Source: Lachnospiraceae bacterium UBA1755
Lineage (GTDB): Bacteria; Bacillota; Clostridia; Lachnospirales; Lachnospiraceae
Direction: 5' to 3'
DNA: 64,000 nt
Assembly: GCA_002314805.1 (NCBI GenBank)
Contig: DCHJ01000038.1
Span: 35,843 to 99,842, forward strand
The position numbers and the translations under genes are program-made. The notes below the pieces were generated by a model. It searched no databases. It saw only the letters and a list, made by a program, of their open reading frames with translations, and had not been told where the DNA came from. The first letter of the stretch is position 1; each line of letters opens with the position of its first letter. Positions 10,175-17,318 of the stretch are shown in pieces.

Positions 10175-10209
10175 GTTGTATTATATCAAAGTTTGTTATA
10201 CCATACAAC
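10175..10209 (-). promoter_or_regulatory. chvE promoter inside a large palindrome (putative operator)
   Basis: On the minus strand TTGTAT (10203-10208), a 17-bp spacer and TATAAT (10180-10185) form a sigma-A promoter. Both hexamers are inside an inverted repeat with 12-nt arms (GTTGTATGGTAT ... ATATAATACAAC, two mismatches) and an 11-nt centre. A dimeric regulator bound there would cover the -35 and -10 together, so sugar-responsive repression is likely. No regulator gene for it is present nearby. Confidence 0.6.
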
Positions 10210-10394
10210 AGAAGTATGTACTCCGTGACTGATATTGCACATTTGCTTGCTTATTTCATACCTGACCATTGCTGTGTCAATTATGCACGCTGCATTTTAT
10301 TTCCTTTAATTTTCGTCCCGGGCAGATGGCATGGCGGCTTTTCACACCCGCAATGCCTGTGATAATTCTAACCGGATAATAGCTGCAGCAAAGC

Positions 10395-10420
10395 GGTAAC
10401 CAACGGTAACAAAAGGTAAC
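10395..10420 (+). repeat. Three GGTAAC direct repeats with exact 10-bp spacing
   Basis: GGTAAC occurs at 10395, 10405 and 10415, separated by AT-rich 4-mers, so all copies face one side of the helix. The array ends 17 bp before the -35 of the rplU promoter. The rest of 10210-10394 shows no gene or clear structure. Confidence 0.6.
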
Positions 10421-10437
10421 AAAATTGCAGTATATCA

Positions 10438-10552
10438 TTGACATTACAGGCCACGGATGCTAAAATACTTCGGTATGCCGCTCAAAGAGGTTATAAGTAT
10501 CACGCATAGTGATCACCGTATTTGGCGAGTAATGATTAGAGGAGGATCCACA
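10438..10552 (+). promoter_or_regulatory. rplU promoter and 5' leader
   Basis: TTGACA (10438-10443), a 17-bp spacer and TAAAAT (10461-10466) make a near-consensus promoter. Transcription would start near 10473, giving a leader of about 80 nt before the rplU ATG with AGAGGAGG at its end. L21 operons of Firmicutes often carry an autoregulatory L21 leader RNA here; the leader length fits, but I could not verify the fold. Confidence 0.65.
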
Positions 10553-10861
10553 ATGTACGCTATTATTGCAACAGGCGGCAAGCAGTACAAGGTATCTGAA
10601 GGCGATATCATTAAGGTTGAGAAGCTTGGAGTCGCTGAGGGTGAGACAGTAAGATTTGATCAGGTTCTTGCAGTTAATGATGGAACTATGAAGATCGGTA
10701 CACCTACAGTATCTGGTGTCACTGTAACAGCAACCGTTGTACGCGAGGGCAAGGAGAAGAAGGTCCTTGTTGTTAAGTACAAGAGCAAAAAGGGTGAGCG
10801 CAAGAAGAACGGTCACAGACAGCTGTTCACAATGGTTAAGATTGACAAGATCAACGATTAA
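10553..10861 (+). CDS. rplU: 50S ribosomal protein L21
   Basis: 102-aa L21, starting [18 protein letters not shown], with the conserved basic core ([18 protein letters not shown]) and IDKI near the end. It binds 23S rRNA in the large subunit. The ATG at 10553 has GGAGG upstream; a longer in-frame extension starting near 10457 would overlap the promoter. rpmA follows after 41 nt. The gene for the Prp (YsxB) protease, usually between rplU and rpmA in Firmicutes, is absent. A 112-nt copy of its 3' half lies at 11223-11334. Confidence 0.97.
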   Translation: MYAIIATGGKQYKVSEGDIIKVEKLGVAEGETVRFDQVLAVNDGTMKIGTPTVSGVTVTATVVREGKEKKVLVVKYKSKKGERKKNGHRQLFTMVKIDKIND

Positions 10862-10902
10862 TGTAAAAGCATTCCAAGTTTAGAAAGAAGGAGGAAACAG
10901 GC

Positions 10903-11160
10903 ATGGCTCATAAAAAGGGTGTCGGTTCTACTAAGAACGGTCGTGATTCCGAGTCCAAGCGTTTAGGTGCCAAGAGAGCAGACGGACAGTTTGTATTGGC
11001 AGGAAATATTCTCTACAGACAGCGTGGTACACATATTCATCCAGGTACTAACGTAGGCCGCGGCGGTGATGATACATTATTTGCAACTGCTGACGGATAT
11101 GTTAAGTTCGAGAGAATGGATAAGTATCGCAAGCAGGTTTCTGTTTATCCGGAGAAGTAA
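10903..11160 (+). CDS. rpmA: 50S ribosomal protein L27, without the usual N-terminal extension
   Basis: 85-aa L27 starting [20 protein letters not shown], with [21 protein letters not shown]27 reaches towards the peptidyl-transferase centre. In most Firmicutes the protein is made with an MxxxNLQFF-type leader that Prp removes. Here AAGGAGG is directly upstream of this ATG and an in-frame TAA at 10864 excludes any extension, so it is made in the mature (Gram-negative-like) form. This agrees with the missing prp gene. A terminator follows at once. Confidence 0.96.
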   Translation: MAHKKGVGSTKNGRDSESKRLGAKRADGQFVLAGNILYRQRGTHIHPGTNVGRGGDDTLFATADGYVKFERMDKYRKQVSVYPEK

Positions 11161-11177
11161 TTCATCAGACAAGGCGA

Positions 11178-11208
11178 GGGCTTCATACAGTTGTATGAGG
11201 CCCTTTTA
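11178..11208 (+). terminator. rplU-rpmA terminator
   Basis: 11-bp stem (GGGCTTCATAC / GTATGAGGCCC, one G-T pair), short loop, then TTTTATT. It lies 17 nt after the rpmA stop codon. Confidence 0.85.
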
Positions 11209-11222
11209 TTCACATCAGCTGT

Positions 11223-11334
11223 GATCGGTACATCTGCAGCATCCGGTGTCACTGTAACAGCAGCCGCTGTGCGTGAGGGCAAGGAGAAGAAGATCCTTGT
11301 TGTTAAGTACAAGAGCAAAAAGGGTGAGCGCAAG
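11223..11334 (+). pseudogene. Partial duplicate of rplU (internal-to-3' segment)
   Basis: This 112-nt segment matches 10693-10804 of rplU at a constant offset of 530 nt with 9 mismatches (about 92% identity), all transitions, no gaps. The frame is still open and encodes IGTSAASGVTVTAAAVREGK and onwards to KSKKGERK, then stops at TAA. It lacks the L21 N-terminus, the last 17 residues, and any ribosome binding site, and lies after the rpmA terminator. The remaining DNA to obg (11335-11536) contains small palindromes (CGCATATGCG, GTGCGCAC) but no gene that I can support. Confidence 0.8.
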
Positions 11335-11536
11335 TAAATTCCGGACCGCGGCGGCCTGTTATTACTTCGGTCAGGATCCAAGGTCAGGGTCTCAGGACTG
11401 ATTCGTGTAAGACTTCGCGCCGGACAGCGCAGTAACAGCAGCTATATTACGATAACAATTATTATATGATTCCGTCAGGCGCATATGCGGGTGCGCACGT
11501 GTACATGAACGGTCTCAAAGAATGTAACAGGATATT

Positions 11537-12823
11537 ATGTTTGCAGACAGAGCTAAAATAGTAATTAAATCAGGTAACGGCGGAGACGGCCATATCAGCT
11601 TCAGGCGTGAAAAATTCGTTGCGGCAGGCGGTCCCGACGGAGGTGACGGCGGAAAGGGCGGTGACATCATCTTTGTAGTTGATGACGGTCTTAACACGCT
11701 TATTGACTTTAAACACAAGACAAAATATGTTGCAGGAAACGGTGAGCCCGGCGGCAAGCGCCGCTGTCACGGTGCCAATGCAGATGATCTGATCATCAGA
11801 GTACCGGAAGGTACCGTGATCAAGGAGCTTCAGTCGGAGAAGGTCATAGCCGATATGAGCGGAGACCATCGCCGTGAGATCATACTGCGCGGCGGCAAGG
11901 GCGGTACCGGCAATATGCATTACGCAACTTCTACCATGCAGGTACCCAAGTATGCAAAACCCGGACAGCCCGGCAAGGAGCTTCAGGTATTGCTTGAGCT
12001 CAAGGTGATCGCTGATGTAGGACTTGTGGGCTACCCAAATGCGGGTAAATCCACGCTTATCTCTGCCGTGTCCAACGCAAGACCCAGGATCGCCGACTAT
12101 CCTTTTACTACATTAACGCCTAATCTGGGCGTCATCGACATGGGAGATGGCAGCAGCTTTATTATGGCTGATATCCCCGGTCTGATAGAGGGTGCTGCTG
12201 AGGGTGCCGGACTGGGACATTATTTCCTCAGACACATTGAGCGTACCAAGATGCTGCTTCATGTGGTAGATGCCGCAGGTACGGAAGGGCGTGATCCTGT
12301 TAATGATCTTAAGGTCATGATGGACGAGCTCAGGAGATATGATGATCGGCTCCTGGAGAAGCCTATGCTCATTGCAGCCAACAAGACAGATATTCTTGAT
12401 CCGTCAGCCGATGATCCCGTTGCGCGCATACAGGAAGCCTATCCGGATATCAGAGTGCTGCCGATATCTGCATTTACCCACTCCGGTACAGATGAACTCC
12501 GCAAAGCCATCTGGGAGGTCATAAGGGATATGCCGCGCGAAGTACGCGTATTTGAAAAGGAATACGATGTAGAGTATAATGATGATGCAAATCTTCCCTA
12601 TACCGTCACCAAAGAGGAGACTAAGGACGGAGAGAAGTACGTCGTGGAGGGTCCCCGCATAGAGAAGATGCTCGGATATACCAACCTTGATACCGAGAAG
12701 GGCTTTGATTTCTTCCAGAAGTTCCTGAAGGAAGCCGGGATCCTTGACCAGCTTGAGGCTCTGGGCATTAAGGAAGGTGACACGGTCCGCATGTACGGGC
12801 ATGAGTTTGACTATTATAAGTAA
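11537..12823 (+). CDS. obgE: Obg GTPase (ribosome assembly and stress)
   Basis: 428 aa with all three Obg parts: Gly-rich N-terminal domain (residues 1-158, many GGxGG motifs), the GTPase domain (Walker A GYPNAGKST near 165, switch YPFTTLTPNLGV, DIPGLIEGA, NKTD near 281) and a C-terminal OCT domain ending in VRMYGHEFDYYK. Obg acts in 50S assembly, in coupling to the stringent response and in DNA replication control. AGGA lies just upstream of the ATG. It follows rpmA, as in most bacteria, but here a terminator and a 370-nt gap separate them, so it may have its own promoter. Confidence 0.96.
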   Translation: MFADRAKIVIKSGNGGDGHISFRREKFVAAGGPDGGDGGKGGDIIFVVDDGLNTLIDFKHKTKYVAGNGEPGGKRRCHGANADDLIIRVPEGTVIKELQSEKVIADMSGDHRREIILRGGKGGTGNMHYATSTMQVPKYAKPGQPGKELQVLLELKVIADVGLVGYPNAGKSTLISAVSNARPRIADYPFTTLTPNLGVIDMGDGSSFIMADIPGLIEGAAEGAGLGHYFLRHIERTKMLLHVVDAAGTEGRDPVNDLKVMMDELRRYDDRLLEKPMLIAANKTDILDPSADDPVARIQEAYPDIRVLPISAFTHSGTDELRKAIWEVIRDMPREVRVFEKEYDVEYNDDANLPYTVTKEETKDGEKYVVEGPRIEKMLGYTNLDTEKGFDFFQKFLKEAGILDQLEALGIKEGDTVRMYGHEFDYYK

Positions 12824-12853
12824 TCACGTATCAGACCTTCCGGTCATGACTTA

Positions 12854-13050
12854 ATTCACAGGGGATTTTCAAAGGATTCACAGGAATTTTTCAGGGGATT
12901 TTCAAAGGATTCACAGGTAATTCTCAAAGGATTCACAGGAATTTCTCAGGGGATTAACAAGAATTCGCGGGAAGTTTTCATAGAATTTACAGGGATTTTT
13001 CGGAGAATTCACAAAGGATTTTCAGAGAATCAACCAAAATATTCAGAGGA
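12854..13050 (+). repeat. Degenerate 11-bp tandem repeat array between obg and yhbY
   Basis: About sixteen imperfect units of 10-12 bp, alternating GATTCACAGG and GATTTTCAAAG forms; higher-order blocks of about 22 bp recur (for example ATTCACAGGAATTTTTCAGG). No unit is long enough or constant enough for a CRISPR. It fills almost the whole gap, and no promoter or terminator is evident inside it. Confidence 0.7.
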
Positions 13051-13064
13051 AATTATACAGAGCA

Positions 13065-13361
13065 ATGACAAGTAAGCAGAGAGCACAGCTCAAGAGTCTG
13101 GCAATGACCATGGATGCTATCCTTAACATAGGCAAGGAATCTCTTACAGAGGAGTTTCTCAGTGCAGCCGAGGAGGCTCTTGAGGCCAGAGAGTTAATAA
13201 AGATAAGTGTACTTAAAAACTGTGATGATGACCTCAGATCCATCGCTGAGGCTATCGCAGAGCACACCGACAGTGAAATTGTCCAGGTTATCGGACGCAA
13301 GATAGTATTGTTCCGTCAGGCAAGAAAGCCTGAAAACAGGAAGATCAGACTGGTTAAATGA
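13065..13361 (+). CDS. yhbY: YhbY-family RNA-binding protein (CRM domain)
   Basis: 98 aa, a single CRM domain: SKQRAQLKSLA at the start, the GxxG-type loop (NIGK, residues 22-25), ELIKISVLKNC, and IVQVIGRKIVLFR. YhbY binds pre-50S particles and assists large-subunit assembly. The stop codon overlaps the start of nadD (ATGA), so the two are translationally coupled. The position after obg and before nadD is the standard Firmicutes order. Confidence 0.93.
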   Translation: MTSKQRAQLKSLAMTMDAILNIGKESLTEEFLSAAEEALEARELIKISVLKNCDDDLRSIAEAIAEHTDSEIVQVIGRKIVLFRQARKPENRKIRLVK

Positions 13362-13978
13362 AGAGGATCGGCCTTTTGGGCGGGACCTTTGACCCGATTC
13401 ACAACGGTCACATAGTCCTCGCACGCAATGCATATGAACAGTTTTCACTTGACGAGGTATGGATGCTGGTATCACCTGACCCGCCCCACAAAAGGGAGCA
13501 CAGCGTGACCGGATTTCAGCACCGTTATAATATGGTACGCCTTGCAGCTGAAAAGGAAACTTTCATGCTCCCGTCTGATTATGAAGTACGGCTTACGCAG
13601 CCCTCCTATACAGCGCAGACTCTGCGGGAGCTCAGAAAAGACTATCCCGGATACAGGTTTTTCTTTATCATCGGGGAAGACAGTCTAGATGCCATCGAGA
13701 CCTGGTATCATCCCGAGGAAGTTATGGCACCGACAGAATTAATTGTGGCAGTAAGGAGTGCGGGTGCGCATAGCAGATCCATAGGCGCCCAGACAGCATA
13801 TCTAAAGGAGCGCTACGGCGCAAGGATCAGTATCATAGATTCAGATTATGTCAATATCTCTTCCACAGATCTCAGGAACAGGGTTGCAGCGGGAGAGAGC
13901 ATTGCAGGTCTGGTTCCTCCAAAGGTAGAAGAGTATATATGGACAGAGAAATTATATACAGCATCAGAGAACAGCTGA
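13358..13978 (+). CDS. nadD: Nicotinate-nucleotide adenylyltransferase
   Basis: 206 aa nucleotidyltransferase that joins ATP and nicotinate mononucleotide to deamido-NAD. Signature GGTFDPIHNGH (residues 8-18) holds the (T/H)xGH-type nucleotide-binding motif; SPDPPHK and the C-terminal ISSTDLRNR (SSTxIR motif) are also present. It overlaps yhbY by 4 nt and yqeK by 40 nt. Confidence 0.96.
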   Translation: MKRIGLLGGTFDPIHNGHIVLARNAYEQFSLDEVWMLVSPDPPHKREHSVTGFQHRYNMVRLAAEKETFMLPSDYEVRLTQPSYTAQTLRELRKDYPGYRFFFIIGEDSLDAIETWYHPEEVMAPTELIVAVRSAGAHSRSIGAQTAYLKERYGARISIIDSDYVNISSTDLRNRVAAGESIAGLVPPKVEEYIWTEKLYTASENS

Positions 13979-14502
13979 AGGAATGCCTTTCAGAGCACCG
14001 GTATGAGCATACCCTCGGTGTGGAATACACTGCAGCAAGTCTTGCGATGAGACATGGTGCTGATGTCTATAAAGCTGAGCTGGCAGGACTCCTCCACGAC
14101 TGTGCCAAGGGGTATTCACAGGAGGAGCTGGCTGATCTGGCAGGAGATGAGGCGTATACACCGAACACACTTCATGCTGTTTGTGCTCCCATAATTGCAC
14201 AGAAAAATTTCGGTATCACTGATGTGGAGATACTTTCAGCTATACGATGGCACACGACCGGCAAGGCCAACATGGCTTTACTGGATAAGATCATTTTTGT
14301 AGCGGATTTTATCGAGCCCTGCAGGGATATGATCACAATTCTTCCGGAAATCAGGAAGTCTGCTTTTGATGATCTCACCTATGCGGTATTTCGAATTGCA
14401 GCTGAGACAATACCCTATGTGGAGATGCGGAAGCTGCCGATGGATCCGCATACTATCGAATGTTACGAATATTTAAAGGAGAACGGTATTCATGATAGGT
14501 AA
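13939..14502 (+). CDS. yqeK: HD-domain protein YqeK (Ap4A hydrolase family)
   Basis: 187 aa, single HD domain: H in HRYEHTLGV, HD in GLLHDCAKG, H in RWHTTG and D in FVADFIEP provide the metal ligands. The family hydrolyses diadenosine tetraphosphate symmetrically to ADP. The start lies inside the 3' end of nadD with AGAAGAG upstream, and the gene overlaps rsfS by 11 nt. The nadD-yqeK-rsfS order is conserved in Firmicutes. Confidence 0.93.
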   Translation: MDREIIYSIREQLKECLSEHRYEHTLGVEYTAASLAMRHGADVYKAELAGLLHDCAKGYSQEELADLAGDEAYTPNTLHAVCAPIIAQKNFGITDVEILSAIRWHTTGKANMALLDKIIFVADFIEPCRDMITILPEIRKSAFDDLTYAVFRIAAETIPYVEMRKLPMDPHTIECYEYLKENGIHDR

Positions 14503-14842
14503 TAAAGAAGCATTGAAAATCGCAATTGCTGCTCTTGAGGAGAAAAAAGGAGAAAGGATAAAGGTAATCGACATCTCCGGAGTTTCCGTAGTGGCAGATT
14601 ATTTTGTTATTGCAAGCGGTAAGAATCTCAATCAGATAAAGGCTATGGCTGAAGAGGTTGAAGAGAAGCTCGCAAAAGAAAAAATCAGACCGAAACAGAT
14701 CGAGGGCGGCAATACATCCGGCTGGATTCTTATGGACTACAGAGACTTTATCATCCACATCTTCAATGAAGAGCAGAGACTGTATTATGATATCGAGCGT
14801 ATCTGGTCAGACGGAAAGGATCTGAATCCGGCAGAGATCTGA
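14492..14842 (+). CDS. rsfS: Ribosome silencing factor
   Basis: 116 aa RsfS (RsfA/Iojap family): VVADYFVIASGKNLNQIKA, EGGNTSGWILMDYRDFIIHIF and EQRLYYDIERIW. It binds L14 and blocks subunit joining when nutrients are scarce. The ATG lies inside the end of yqeK with AAGGAG upstream. Last gene of the block; a strong palindromic terminator follows. Confidence 0.96.
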   Translation: MIGNKEALKIAIAALEEKKGERIKVIDISGVSVVADYFVIASGKNLNQIKAMAEEVEEKLAKEKIRPKQIEGGNTSGWILMDYRDFIIHIFNEEQRLYYDIERIWSDGKDLNPAEI

Positions 14843-14902
14843 CAGCGGCTATACCGGCAGTATACGGAATGCCGGTTAGAAATCCAAAAGTGAATATACC
14901 AG

Positions 14903-14936
14903 TTCGAAGGCGAGTGCTGCAGCACTCGCCTTCGAA
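14903..14936 (+). terminator. 34-bp perfect palindrome ending the rsfS operon
   Basis: TTCGAAGGCGAGTGCTG followed directly by its exact reverse complement, then ATTT. A transcript would form a long GC-rich hairpin 60 nt after the rsfS stop. The tail of T residues is short, so an extruded-palindrome role cannot be excluded. Confidence 0.65.
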
Positions 14937-14953
14937 ATTTCAGACATTATATT

Positions 14954-15066
14954 TAAGGAAATACTGATTCCATAAGCAACCGCTTTCAGATATCCCAAAT
15001 GTACAAGAATCAAGGCCTCTCTTGAAAACGCTGCAGAAAAAAGTATCCTTGATCAGCAGTCTCTTA
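14954..15066. mobile_element. 113-bp MITE-like element, copy A (diverged)
   Basis: The left end TAAGGAAATACTGATT and the right end GATCAGCAGTCTCTTA are imperfect inverted repeats (12 of 16 positions when compared with the copy-B ends). Total length is 113 bp, exactly that of copy B at 35860-35972, and the reverse complement of A shares the internal CCTTGATTCT at the same place (1-nt offset). Ends begin with TA, as for IS630/Tc1-type insertions. It carries no gene. It lies between the rsfS terminator and lexA; the rest of 15067-15129 shows only a weak hairpin. Confidence 0.55.
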
Positions 15067-15129
15067 ATGAAGTAAAAGGAAGCGGTACAGGGATATAGAG
15101 CGCTCAGGGGGCATGTGCATCCCTGAAAG

Positions 15130-15738
15130 TCACATCATACGAAAAAGTCCTATTACCTTGCCTAGTACTGTGACGTTGTCCACAATAATAGGATCCATGG
15201 CATCGTTCTCAGGCTGGAGTCTGTAGTGACCATTCTCACGGTAGAAGCGCTTGACCGTGGCTCCATCCTCAACAAGTGCAACGACGATCTCACCGTTTCT
15301 GGCGGTGGGGACACGTTCAACAAGAAGATTATCGCCGTCAAAAATGCCGACGTTGATCATGGAATCGCCCTTGACCTTGAGCATAAAGGTCTCTGCATTG
15401 GGAAGGAAATCTACCGGGATAGGAAAGTAATCCGTGATGTTTTCCTCAGCCAGCAGTGGAAGACCTGCCGCAACCCTGCCGAGCATCGGTACATTGGTAA
15501 GCTCACGTTTTGTAGGATTGAAGTCCTCGTCTGTGATCTCGATAGTCCTGGATTTATCCTTGGCTCTGCGTATATAGCCCTTTTCCTCAAGATTATTGAG
15601 CTGAGCGAAAACAGAAGAGGTCGATCTGAGATCAACTGCTTCGCCTATTTCCCTTACCGAAGGAGGATAATTCTTCTTTAAAACATAATCTTTAATATAT
15701 GCAAGGATCTCCTGCTGCTTCACAGTTAATTTGTCCAT
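15130..15738 (-). CDS. lexA: LexA, SOS repressor
   Basis: 202 aa. Winged helix-turn-helix N-terminus (MDKLTVKQQEILAYI, PPSVREIGEAVDLRSTSSV), Ala-Gly self-cleavage site in GRVAAGLP (around residues 90-95), catalytic Ser in VKGDSMIN and Lys in ATVKRF. The ATG at 15738 with AAAGGAG upstream gives the canonical N-terminus. It represses SOS genes until RecA filaments trigger self-cleavage. Transcribed divergently from a YneA-like gene, as in Bacillus, with LexA boxes over both promoters, so it is autoregulated. Confidence 0.97.
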   Translation of the reverse strand: MDKLTVKQQEILAYIKDYVLKKNYPPSVREIGEAVDLRSTSSVFAQLNNLEEKGYIRRAKDKSRTIEITDEDFNPTKRELTNVPMLGRVAAGLPLLAEENITDYFPIPVDFLPNAETFMLKVKGDSMINVGIFDGDNLLVERVPTARNGEIVVALVEDGATVKRFYRENGHYRLQPENDAMDPIIVDNVTVLGKVIGLFRMM

Positions 15739-15768
15739 AGCCGCTCCTTTCATACCTGATCTGTATGA

Positions 15769-15866
15769 ATTATAACATATGTTCGACAAATATGCAAACT
15801 TATGTTCGTTTTTCTGCTTGACAAACGTACGTTCGAGCAGTAAGATATTTCCAGAACATAAGTTCG
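15769..15866. promoter_or_regulatory. Divergent lexA / yneA-like control region with four LexA boxes
   Basis: Boxes of the GAACnnnnGTTC class: AACATATGTTCG (15774-15785), AAACTTATGTTCG (15796-15808), AAACGTACGTTCG (15823-15835) and GAACATAAGTTC (15854-15865). The lexA promoter on the minus strand is TTGCAT (15792-15797), 17 bp, TATAAT (15769-15774), with box 1 in the spacer and box 2 touching the -35. The rightward promoter is TTGACA (15818-15823), 17 bp, TAAGAT (15841-15846), with box 3 covering it and box 4 over the start site. Confidence 0.88.
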
Positions 15867-15876
15867 GAGGACGCGT

Positions 15877-16170
15877 ATGAAAAGATGGATCTTACTTTCA
15901 ATATCATTAGTTCTTGCAGTGGGTATCATAATCTGTTTCACATCTGTATCCGTTAAGGCAGAGACCCAGGAGAAGATAAGTACAACAGCCGTATACGATT
16001 CAATTAAGATCGCTCAGGGCGAGACCCTTACAGATATTGCACGTGAGTATAATACCTCAGGTGTTTTCACAGACAGTGAGTATATAGAGAAGATCAAGCG
16101 CATCAATAATATTTATACCGATACTATACATGCCGGATGTTATCTCGCTGTTATACGTTTCTGTGAATGA
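15877..16170 (+). CDS. yneA: YneA-like SOS cell-division inhibitor (TM + LysM domain)
   Basis: 97 aa: one N-terminal membrane segment (residues about 4-27) followed by an external LysM-like domain (IKIAQGETLTDIAREYN ... INNIYTDTIHAGCYLAV). This architecture and length match YneA, which halts septation during DNA damage. It is divergent from lexA exactly as yneA is in Bacillus, and its promoter is covered by two LexA boxes. GGAGG lies upstream of the ATG. Sequence similarity to known YneA cannot be measured here, so the name rests on context and architecture. No clear gene lies in 16171-16443. Confidence 0.75.
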   Translation: MKRWILLSISLVLAVGIIICFTSVSVKAETQEKISTTAVYDSIKIAQGETLTDIAREYNTSGVFTDSEYIEKIKRINNIYTDTIHAGCYLAVIRFCE

Positions 16171-16443
16171 CTGCCTGGTATCACAGCATATAAGTGACTG
16201 TTCATATGTTCTTTTGCTCTGTCAGTATCATGTATTCCGTCTCCCCACGGAAACTGCGAATGAACGCATCGGTGACTACGCAGTCGTCTTACAGAATCCG
16301 TCTACCCGGATATGAGACAGACATAAAGCCGACTTCCGACTTCATCGGTCAATGACATATTACTTCGTTGTCACAGAATATTTTATGGAAAGAGCTGTGG
16401 CATAATGATACAATATGAATCAGTGACAGGAGGTGAAGTCGAT

Positions 16444-17028
16444 ATGAATTCCAAAGATAAAACAAAAGAATTTATAGTTCCCGGATGGCTGAAGTTAGTG
16501 ATTATCGCCGTAATGCTGTTTCTTGTGATATTGAATATCCTTTCGTCATTATCTGCAAACTTATCCGACAATATTGTATACGGTATTTGTTCCAAAAGCT
16601 TTATAGCACTGCCTGTATTATCAATACTTTATGAGTTAAAACGTGTCTATCTCCGCAAATCTTCATATTTTAAGATCTTTACAATAGTATTCGCAGTTGG
16701 AACTGCTTTTCTTACAATTGTATTCCTTACCTGTGGTCTTGGATGGTTCCATGTGGCAATCTTTGGAATACAGATACTCAGCCTGCTTGGTGTCATAATT
16801 GACCGTGACATATATCTGGAGAAATCATTCTTATACGGTATGGGAATCGTTAATCCGGCATTCATAAATCTGATGATATTTATCTTCAGAGCATCAGTGA
16901 TCAATTCCGTAATAAATATTACAAGCCTCATGATCACCAATCTGGTTATTGCCGTATTCTACATATTCATGCTTTATTCCAGATACCGCAACAGTCATCT
17001 CAAAATTGATAATAAAGACGATCAGTAA
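16444..17028 (+). CDS. Polytopic membrane protein of unknown function
   Basis: 194 aa with about six hydrophobic segments, a short charged N-terminus (MNSKDKTKEFIVPGWLK) and a charged C-terminal tail. I do not recognise a family. The ATG at 16444 is preferred because AGGAGGTGA precedes it. It is a single-gene unit ended by a strong terminator. The even spacing of hydrophobic segments suggests a four-to-six-helix bundle, but no transport or enzyme motif is visible. Confidence 0.75.
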   Translation: MNSKDKTKEFIVPGWLKLVIIAVMLFLVILNILSSLSANLSDNIVYGICSKSFIALPVLSILYELKRVYLRKSSYFKIFTIVFAVGTAFLTIVFLTCGLGWFHVAIFGIQILSLLGVIIDRDIYLEKSFLYGMGIVNPAFINLMIFIFRASVINSVINITSLMITNLVIAVFYIFMLYSRYRNSHLKIDNKDDQ

Positions 17029-17062
17029 TCATGTCTTTAGTCGGAAGAGCAGTAAAATACCA

Positions 17063-17093
17063 AAGAAGGTCCGGAAAACGGGCCTTCTTTTTA
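17063..17093 (+). terminator. Terminator after the membrane protein gene
   Basis: 11-bp stem (AAGAAGGTCCG / CGGGCCTTCTT, one G-T pair), 4-nt AAAA-type loop, then TTTTTATT. The rest of the gap to 17318 is AT-rich and contains no gene I can support. Confidence 0.85.
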
Positions 17094-17318
17094 TTAACGG
17101 GCTGTATATCTGATGAACCGGAATATGATGCTGGAGTATGGCTTTCTATATCTAACTATTCGCGAAACACCACTTTAACAAATAGTTGTCTGTATTTTCA
17201 AAGGTACGTATCTGTTAACGAGTTTGCGTTGCGTGAAGCACGGCTTACAGATATAATAAATTCCGTGAGCATGTAGCTCTTTAACAATATGACATTTGAT
17301 TAATGAGGCAATTGATTT

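Noticed and set aside
11223..11334. Second functional rplU gene
   Set aside because: Both L21 termini are missing and there is no ribosome binding site.
12854..13050. Possible CRISPR array
   Set aside because: Units are about 11 bp, imperfect and contiguous; there are no constant 24-37 bp repeats with unique spacers and no cas genes.
16130..16315. 61-codon ORF overlapping the end of the YneA-like gene
   Set aside because: No ribosome binding site, unusual composition, and it starts inside the confirmed gene in another frame.
17031..17276. 81-codon ORF after the membrane protein gene
   Set aside because: It runs through a strong terminator hairpin, lacks a ribosome binding site and has no family-like features.
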